DNA from: Ornithinimicrobium cavernae
GTDB taxonomy: Bacteria; Actinomycetota; Actinomycetes; Actinomycetales; Dermatophilaceae
Assembly (NCBI RefSeq): GCF_003121625.1
Contig: NZ_QDDJ01000001.1
Coordinates: 186,001 to 250,000, forward strand
DNA length: 64,000 nucleotides
Reading direction: 5' to 3'
Shown: positions 58,469 to 64,000 of the stretch, piece by piece
How positions within the stretch are numbered: the first letter of the stretch is position 1
How the letters are laid out: every line of letters starts with the position of its first letter
Notes under the pieces: generated by a model
The model's database searches: none
What the model was told of the DNA's origin: nothing
The model's input: the letters and a program-made list of their open reading frames with translations, nothing else
Program-made: the position numbers and the translations under genes

Positions 58469-59251
58469 TCACGCCAACAATCCAAAGACTCTTCCTACAG
58501 ATTCGAAATGCATGCGCCGAACGGGCACAGTGTCGGCAAGGTGGTGATCGAACGCTGCCGTCAAGAACCTGTCGGCCAGTCGCGGAATAGTTGCGCTCAA
58601 GGCACCGTCCGCTCCGTCGGCAGTCTCTGCGACCAGGTCAAAATATTGGTGACCCTGGCTGTGGGCGAGTTCCCTGACCTTGGCGTTGAACGAAAGGTGC
58701 ATGCGATTCTGTTGCGCCTCCGTGAGAATGACAGGGCCGACGACGCGGTCTCGCTCGCGCGGAGTTAAACTGGCCTTTTGCGTCACAATGCGGGACACAT
58801 ACCGAACGGCAAATGCCCGAGGGCGCAAGGCTGTCAGATTGACACCTTTAAGAGCGATCCGCTTGCCCGCAACATCGAGATCATCAAGGAAATCTCCATA
58901 AATAGCGGCAAGCCACCTGGTGTACTCCTCCGGATCGATATCCTCCTTCTTCACTGCAACCCGGTAATAGAAGCCCAGCTCAAGGTCCACTTGACCAAAG
59001 GCTAAAACGGCCATCTCATATCGAGGCAAGGCCTTCCGGATGGTCTCTTTCACGTCCAATGTTGATACGCGTGGTCGAAAACCTGCCACTGATGCCGCAG
59101 CAATGGCTTCCCCCTCGATGCGATATGGAAGAGCATCCCGGTAGCCCATCCGTCCAGCAAAGAATTTGGACTCAAGAAAGAATCTGCTGTGTGAATCCCC
59201 TAACGTACACACCTTCGGGACGGCCGCTTCAGGGCGCTCATGCTCGCTCAT
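58469..59251 (-). CDS. SGNH/GDSL-like protein
   Basis: A 260-residue protein with VCTLGDSHSRFFLESKFF, the GDSHS form of block I of SGNH esterases, and AVLAFGQVDLELGFYYRV as a later block. A late DHH-type segment (TAAFDHHLADTVPVRRMHF) could supply the catalytic Asp-His. It probably acts as a sugar O-acetyl esterase or a related transferase. The ATG lies 16 nt after the stop of the sulfotransferase gene. Confidence 0.75.
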   Translation of the reverse strand: MSEHERPEAAVPKVCTLGDSHSRFFLESKFFAGRMGYRDALPYRIEGEAIAAASVAGFRPRVSTLDVKETIRKALPRYEMAVLAFGQVDLELGFYYRVAVKKEDIDPEEYTRWLAAIYGDFLDDLDVAGKRIALKGVNLTALRPRAFAVRYVSRIVTQKASLTPRERDRVVGPVILTEAQQNRMHLSFNAKVRELAHSQGHQYFDLVAETADGADGALSATIPRLADRFLTAAFDHHLADTVPVRRMHFESVGRVFGLLA

Positions 59252-59266
59252 CGTGCTCCGTTCCCC

Positions 59267-60007
59267 TCACATCTTCGTTTCGTAGCCAAACAGCTCGAAG
59301 TCAGCTGAATAACGCTCCGCCACCAACCCCGCGAGCTCCGGCGTGTAGTACTGCTTCAGCCTGTCGCTGGCGTTGGTGGCTTTAGGGGACTTGTTCACAC
59401 CTTCAATGGCCATCTCGGGACGCACCTCGCCCCAGATTTCCTTGCTGAGCGTCCTCATGTCATCCCAGAGTGACTCAAACTTTCCGATGTAATCCAACTC
59501 AAGGACTGGATGGGCTACGTCGTCAGCCTGAACACGCCAATGAGAGTTCTGCTGCGGGGACGTCTGTTCACAGATAGTCCGGATGAACGTCTCGAAGGAG
59601 ACTTCTCCCGTGCCCAAGCCTTGCGCCTTTAAGGAGATATTCAATTGGCGACGGGGACGACTCGTGGCAGTCAATATGCGGTCAAGATAGCAGGACAGCA
59701 GCCGCGAGTATGGATTGCGCACGAAGGCGAACCGGAAGTAGTTCCCAGAGTTCAGTGCATTCTTCAACATGTCGGTCGGTAGTTGGTACGGCGACAACAG
59801 GGGCGAGCAACGTTCGTCATAGAGCGACAGTGGCTCCTTTTTCACCTTGCCGTACTCGATGTGAAACAGTGCATTCTTGATTGAACTGTTTGCGACTTTA
59901 TCAATGGCATAGTAGACATACCCGTTGACCAAGGAAATATTCGTATTGTTGTGAAAATCCAAGATCTTTTTGTGGACGGCGATCTGCTGTTCATTGACGT
60001 ATGGCAT
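59267..60007 (-). CDS. Sulfotransferase family 2 (carbohydrate sulfotransferase) protein
   Basis: A 246-residue sulfotransferase of the Sulfotransfer_2 group, which contains carbohydrate sulfotransferases such as the chondroitin and HNK-1 enzymes. YYAIDKVANSSIKNALFHI is the 5'-phosphosulfate motif (K and S), and FRFAFVRNPYSRLLSCYLDR is the 3'-phosphate-binding element; LELDYIGKFESLWDDMRTL is the family's later helix. It is markedly AT-rich. It overlaps the large glycosyltransferase gene by 17 nt. It is likely to sulfate the polysaccharide. Confidence 0.85.
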   Translation of the reverse strand: MPYVNEQQIAVHKKILDFHNNTNISLVNGYVYYAIDKVANSSIKNALFHIEYGKVKKEPLSLYDERCSPLLSPYQLPTDMLKNALNSGNYFRFAFVRNPYSRLLSCYLDRILTATSRPRRQLNISLKAQGLGTGEVSFETFIRTICEQTSPQQNSHWRVQADDVAHPVLELDYIGKFESLWDDMRTLSKEIWGEVRPEMAIEGVNKSPKATNASDRLKQYYTPELAGLVAERYSADFELFGYETKM

Positions 60008-62243
60008 GGGAAGTCCTGTCGCCGGATGGGAACTGCTGTGGATTGCTCAGCGTTGGCTCGCCCCGAGCAAGGTCTATCCACTGGCGCTGAAGTGCCTGGC
60101 TGTCCCAGCGGGCTACAGCGACGTCGGCAGCCAGGCCTGCTGCTTCACGCCACATCATCTCATCCCTCAGTCCGAGGACTCGGTCCACGGCAGAGGCGGT
60201 GTCGGCGTGGACGTACTCAGGACCAAACACGTCGCTGGCTCCCTGGCGCTCCCAGACGATGGGGTAGGCACCTGAGGCCATTCCCTCCGCGGGAGCCAGG
60301 TGGAAGCTCTCATGGTCGCTGGGCGAGAGGATCACACCAATCTTTCGTAGCCAGGACGCCATATCGGCGCCAAACCCCTCGAACACCACGTGCTCACGGA
60401 GCCGTTCCGAACCGAGTCTCTGGAACAACTCCAGGTAGACCTGTCGTTCGAGGGCATTGTTCCAGTAGTGGGGGTACTCCCACGGCGCACGCCCGCGGAT
60501 ATGGAGCGTGTAGCGATCATCCTGTTCGAGGAGCGCCTCGAGGAGGTCGACAGCGCGGTCCGGACGCTTCAGGAAGGGCACCCACCCAACCAGACCAAGT
60601 CTGAACTGTGCGCCCGTCCGTTTGGCCCTAGTCAGGTCGCTCGTGTTGAGCATATTTGGCACAACATGAACCTTCTCTGGCGCCACGCCCAGCTTGGCTA
60701 TCGCCATGTTCTTGTAGTGCTCGGACACAACGATGAGGGCGTCCACGTTATCGAACACGATGTCTCGGAGCCACGGGCCACCACGGAGCTCAAAGCCATG
60801 CAGCCGAGCGATAAGTCGTTGATGAGGGCCGACTCGACGCGAATACCACACAAGGTTGGGGCCAGCCCATTCACAGACAACGACATCCGCCGTCGAGAGA
60901 AGCCGTTGGCTCTCTTGTTCGTTGTGATGATGTAATGTTCTCCAGGCATCCAACCGGACGTCGAGATCAGACTCTCCCTCATAGGCGTCGAGAACCTCGC
61001 CAAAGAACTTGAGATCATGGCTAGCGACAAGGACTTCCCGCTTCCCTTTCCCCTGCCACGCCAGAGACGTTGCGGCCGATGTCCCGCTCACGAGCACGCC
61101 ACCTGCCTCAAAGTCATCACGCAACCGTTGGGCAGCCTTGGCCATCGCGTGCTTTTGGGAGACCTGCATAGCCAGTGCACGCGCACGGTCAAGGTGTGGA
61201 GCCGCCGCGAGAATCTTCTCGGCGACGTCCCGGACCGTGTCCCGTCCTCTCACAAAGAGGGGATACGCGTCCGTGAAGAGTTCACGGTGGTCAAGGGTTT
61301 CATTCAGAAGCGGTGCGGCACCGGCCGCTCCGTACTCAAGAACCTTGGTGGATATTTCGAGGCTGGAGTCCAGGCGTTCGGAGCGCCATCCGATCCCGAC
61401 ATCGGCTCGTGCCATCAGTGCTATCGCCTCGGTGCGCGGTAGGTTACCCAGCCACCGAACACCGCTGTCGGGATCGGCATCCTCTCGGCGGAGCCGATCC
61501 CGCATGCGTGTCGGCCACTCAGGGTCATTCGCGTCGCGGTTGTATTTGTCCCCCACAACGGTCAGTTCAGCATCCATGCCGAGATCGCGCAGGGCTCGCG
61601 GCAGATCTAACATTTCATAGGTGTGCCACTCACGAGCGAACTTTCCTGCATAGACCAGCTGAAGCGTTTGCGACTCTGTATGCCGTTCCGAGTCCCGGAA
61701 GGCTTCGTCAGGCACCATAGGCGGCATAAGAAGGGTCTTACCAGCTGCCACCGGCGCGATCGCCTCGAGATAGGACCTTGCGGCTTCTGTTTGTGAAAAC
61801 ATCCGTCTCGACTTGCGCGCCAGACGATTAAGCCTGTTCCTACCGTTCGCAGACAGCCTTCGTGGGGGAAAGGGCAGGTCTGTCACGTACGACCACAGAC
61901 GCTTGCTCAGCTCCGCGTGTTCGGAGAATGCCAGGCAGGCCTCAAGCCCGCGCACAAGGACAGCATCTGCTCCGACTTCGCTGATGATCTGCTGAGCCTG
62001 CGTCGCGATCGCTGCCTGCGGTGGGGCAACACCCGGTGGCTGTTCCGGCACGGGTGGGTGGAGAGTGACTCCCTCCAGTGCCCGCAGCGGGCCGAGCAGG
62101 ACCTCACTCTGCGGTGGAAACTTGAGGAGGACGTGGACCTCATCGAAGACTCGAGACATGACCGTCGTGATCGAGGCCAGCCAGATCGATGAACCGTCCA
62201 CGATGTTTGCCGAGGTGTCGCCGTAGATCAGTACCTTGCTCAT
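59991..62243 (-). CDS. Large GT-B glycosyltransferase, probably two fused domains
   Basis: A 750-residue protein. The first half (about 1-385) has a GT4-like layout with LVYAGKFAREWHTYEMLDLP and EISTKVLEYGAAGAAPLLNE; the second half (about 400-730) starts a new one with VLVASHDLKFFGEVLDAYEG, FRLGLVGWVPFLKRPDRAVD and LSPSDHESFHLAPAEGMASG. Two donor sites suggest that it adds two sugars. It sits between the Sulfotransfer_2 gene and an unrecognised membrane protein gene, overlapping both. Confidence 0.85.
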   Translation of the reverse strand: MSKVLIYGDTSANIVDGSSIWLASITTVMSRVFDEVHVLLKFPPQSEVLLGPLRALEGVTLHPPVPEQPPGVAPPQAAIATQAQQIISEVGADAVLVRGLEACLAFSEHAELSKRLWSYVTDLPFPPRRLSANGRNRLNRLARKSRRMFSQTEAARSYLEAIAPVAAGKTLLMPPMVPDEAFRDSERHTESQTLQLVYAGKFAREWHTYEMLDLPRALRDLGMDAELTVVGDKYNRDANDPEWPTRMRDRLRREDADPDSGVRWLGNLPRTEAIALMARADVGIGWRSERLDSSLEISTKVLEYGAAGAAPLLNETLDHRELFTDAYPLFVRGRDTVRDVAEKILAAAPHLDRARALAMQVSQKHAMAKAAQRLRDDFEAGGVLVSGTSAATSLAWQGKGKREVLVASHDLKFFGEVLDAYEGESDLDVRLDAWRTLHHHNEQESQRLLSTADVVVCEWAGPNLVWYSRRVGPHQRLIARLHGFELRGGPWLRDIVFDNVDALIVVSEHYKNMAIAKLGVAPEKVHVVPNMLNTSDLTRAKRTGAQFRLGLVGWVPFLKRPDRAVDLLEALLEQDDRYTLHIRGRAPWEYPHYWNNALERQVYLELFQRLGSERLREHVVFEGFGADMASWLRKIGVILSPSDHESFHLAPAEGMASGAYPIVWERQGASDVFGPEYVHADTASAVDRVLGLRDEMMWREAAGLAADVAVARWDSQALQRQWIDLARGEPTLSNPQQFPSGDRTSHAIRQ

Positions 62244-63301
62244 GCTCCTCCTTCCTGGGCCGTTCCGTGAGCGAGGGTCCGGACGAGCGCAGGCATTCTC
62301 GCAAGGTCGGTTTCAGGGAGCGGACGATCTGGGTGGATCACGACGGTCGCCATCTCCTTCAGTGACTGTGTGAAGTGCCCCGGTGGAACGGCACCATCCA
62401 CATACACCACGACGACCTGCATCGCCCTACACGACTCCGCGAGCCGGTTCAACTGTCCAAAGAGTGCCGTCCCATTCGTCTGGAGTGCGCCGGCCCACGG
62501 TCCCGTGAGGAGGGCACGGTCCTCGATCACGAGGAAGGCTGTCCCTTCTGGCAACCGGGGGGCCTCGTAACTCGGGTAGAGACGTGTGACGTCGGCGTCG
62601 GCCCGGATCAGGGCCACCAGCGCATCGCTGCCGATGACACACGCCAGAGGTCGGGAGGACTCGAAGTTGCCTGCCAGGAGTGTCGCCAGCTTTGCGTCGG
62701 ACAACGGATCATCGGGTCTGCTCGCGGCTGCCCGGCCGGGAACGGCCATCTGGGGCACGGCTACCTTGCTCACCTGGATCAGGCCCGGTGCGTATGGATT
62801 GGTGTGGCCAAGGCGGTCCGGGCTCAGCCTCGCTGCTTCTCGCGCGGCTTCCTGCTCACGCACTGTGGGCACGCCCTTGAGCCGTTCCTTCATCCACCGA
62901 ATGTCCGGCGCGACCTTCCCGACACTGGAAGCGGTGTCCCGGCTCCTGGCGGTGGCCCAGGCGATGCTCGACAACTTGTTGACAGTCTCCCGAGCATGCA
63001 CCTCCGTGGCGCCTGCGTGGCTTGCCATGCGGGCAAGCCCGACGGTGAGGTGCGCGAGGATCACCAGGCAGGGCAGCCCGCTCAGCAGCAGGAGGCCGGC
63101 GGCGATCATCAGCGCGTTCTGGACTGCGACTCCTGCCGCAGTCAGCCCAACGGCAAGGAGAGCAGTGCCGAGCCCCACACAAAGGACGGCGAGACGAACC
63201 GAAGAACTTCGGCCGATCTGACGCAGCGTTGCTCTCGACCCCGCGCGGACGGTTGACGTCCCGCGACTGCCGTTGGCTCGAGTCGACTGGTCCAATGCCA
63301 C
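62240..63301 (-). CDS. Hypothetical membrane protein
   Basis: A 353-residue protein with two N-terminal helices (about 36-85: LAVLCVGLGTALLAVGLTAA and ALMIAAGLLLLSGLPCLVIL) and a cytoplasmic-looking remainder with a charged coil (WMKERLKGVPTVREQEAARE) and a C-terminal alpha/beta domain (PLACVIGSDALVALIRADAD; QVVVVYVDGAVPPGHF). I recognise no family. It overlaps the large glycosyltransferase gene by 4 nt, so it probably belongs to the same assembly system. Confidence 0.65.
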   Translation of the reverse strand: MALDQSTRANGSRGTSTVRAGSRATLRQIGRSSSVRLAVLCVGLGTALLAVGLTAAGVAVQNALMIAAGLLLLSGLPCLVILAHLTVGLARMASHAGATEVHARETVNKLSSIAWATARSRDTASSVGKVAPDIRWMKERLKGVPTVREQEAAREAARLSPDRLGHTNPYAPGLIQVSKVAVPQMAVPGRAAASRPDDPLSDAKLATLLAGNFESSRPLACVIGSDALVALIRADADVTRLYPSYEAPRLPEGTAFLVIEDRALLTGPWAGALQTNGTALFGQLNRLAESCRAMQVVVVYVDGAVPPGHFTQSLKEMATVVIHPDRPLPETDLARMPALVRTLAHGTAQEGGA

Positions 63302-63308
63302 TCCTGTC

Positions 63309-64000
63309 TCAGTCTCGCGCGGTCAAGATGTCAGTGCCGTGTTGCGGCCCCTGCCTCCACGCTCCGCGCGTGTCCACAACTGGAGCGCTCGTCGTCAAGG
63401 CACCGTGCTCCTTGAACTCACGGTGATCCACGAGCAGTGCCACCACGTCCGCTCGCTCCTCCACCTCATCGATACCGCTGAGGCGCACGTTCGGGAGATC
63501 GTTCAGTCGGGCGGGCAGTTCGTCGACATTCGGCTCCACGGCGAGAATCGTGGCCTGCGGAAGACGCTGGGCGATGGCTCGGGTGATCTCCAGGGCGGGG
63601 GACTCCCGCATGTCGTCGATGTCTGGCTTGAAGGCCAGCCCCAAGGTCGCGATGACGGGGCTTCGCACGCCGTCCAGGTGACTGAGCACCTGGTTGATGA
63701 CATATTCCGGCTTGCTGTCGTTGACCTCACGCGCTGTACGAATCAGCCGAGCCTGGTTGGGGACGGAGGAGACGATGAACCACGGGTCGACGGCGATGCA
63801 GTGTCCACCCACTCCAGGACCGGGTTGCAGAATGTTGACGCGAGGGTGCTTGTTCGCCAGCTCGATGAGTTCAAAGACGTCGATGCCGATCTTCTCGGCA
63901 ATGATGGACAACTCGTTGGCGAAGGCGATGTTGACGTCCCGAAATGAGTTCTCGGTGAGCTTGGCCATCTCGGCCGTGACCGCATCCGTGAGGAAGATCT
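63309..64000 (-). CDS. wecC: UDP-N-acetyl-D-mannosamine dehydrogenase (WecC-like), partial
   Basis: The C-terminal 230 or so codons of a UDP-glucose/GDP-mannose dehydrogenase family enzyme; the frame runs off the window edge, so the N-terminal half is missing. AEMAKLTENSFRDVNIAFAN and the catalytic-cysteine motif GVGGHCIAVDPWF match WecC, and ATLGLAFKPDIDDMRESPAL marks the C-terminal domain. It should oxidise UDP-ManNAc to UDP-ManNAcA, working with the WecB-like epimerase in this locus. Confidence 0.92.
   Translation of the reverse strand, partial: IFLTDAVTAEMAKLTENSFRDVNIAFANELSIIAEKIGIDVFELIELANKHPRVNILQPGPGVGGHCIAVDPWFIVSSVPNQARLIRTAREVNDSKPEYVINQVLSHLDGVRSPVIATLGLAFKPDIDDMRESPALEITRAIAQRLPQATILAVEPNVDELPARLNDLPNVRLSGIDEVEERADVVALLVDHREFKEHGALTTSAPVVDTRGAWRQGPQHGTDILTARD

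Noticed and set aside
1-64000. tRNA, rRNA, prophage or replication origin
   Set aside because: No cloverleaf, rRNA core, phage structural gene or DnaA-box cluster was seen by reading; a covariance search was not possible here.

Overview
The window is high-GC DNA with many GTG starts, ATGA/GTGA start-stop overlaps and several apparently leaderless genes. A mycothiol-type DinB-like protein, a cell-wall-binding subtilase and IS110 DNA also point to an actinobacterium. Micrococcales of the Intrasporangiaceae/Ornithinimicrobiaceae type is my best guess. This is inferred from gene content; there is no rRNA to confirm it.

Region 1 (1-8.4 kb) is a catabolic island. A TRAP carboxylate transporter (DctP, DctQ, DctM) is followed, after a perfect 20-bp hairpin and a new promoter, by a class III CoA-transferase, an MmgE/PrpD protein, an acyl-CoA dehydrogenase, a CitE-like lyase and a MaoC/FAS1-type hydratase. 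The set matches the itaconate (ict-ich-ccl plus TRAP) clusters known from Pseudomonas, so uptake and breakdown of itaconate or a related C5 dicarboxylate to acetyl-CoA and pyruvate is the likely role.

Region 2 (8.4-30.9 kb) is mixed chromosomal content: a 30-bp tandem array leading into a leaderless S4-domain gene; a HTH gene with a frameshifted partner; an MMPL exporter, GNAT, histidine kinase and response regulator operon; a four-unit hairpin repeat array; a DedA/DUF4442 pair; a CPBP protease-like membrane protein; a 1307-aa secreted subtilase carrying cell-wall-binding repeats inside its catalytic domain; a ParDE-type toxin-antitoxin pair; and a thiamine ABC transporter (ThiB, ThiP, ThiQ) behind a TPP riboswitch. 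A tandem DNA/RNA motif with exactly 32-nt spacing recurs near the 5' ends of three unrelated genes (acyl-CoA dehydrogenase, histidine kinase, thiB).

Region 3 (31-64 kb) is a large surface-polysaccharide locus. It encodes routes to a bacillosamine-type sugar (PglF, PglE and PglD-like), UDP-L-FucNAc (CapE, CapF and CapG-like) and UDP-ManNAcA (WecB, partial WecC). It also has a PglC-like initiating transferase, Wzx flippase, Wzy polymerase, a Wzc-like tyrosine kinase with an LMW phosphatase, and five glycosyltransferases. Four sulfotransferases of different families, two SGNH-like proteins and several unrecognised proteins are mixed in. The product is probably a sulfated, amino-sugar-rich capsule or wall polysaccharide. 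An IS110-family element sits in the middle of the locus with a candidate bridge-RNA region and a TTGACA box at its right end. Several genes around 57.6-60 kb look AT-richer than their neighbours and were probably acquired separately.
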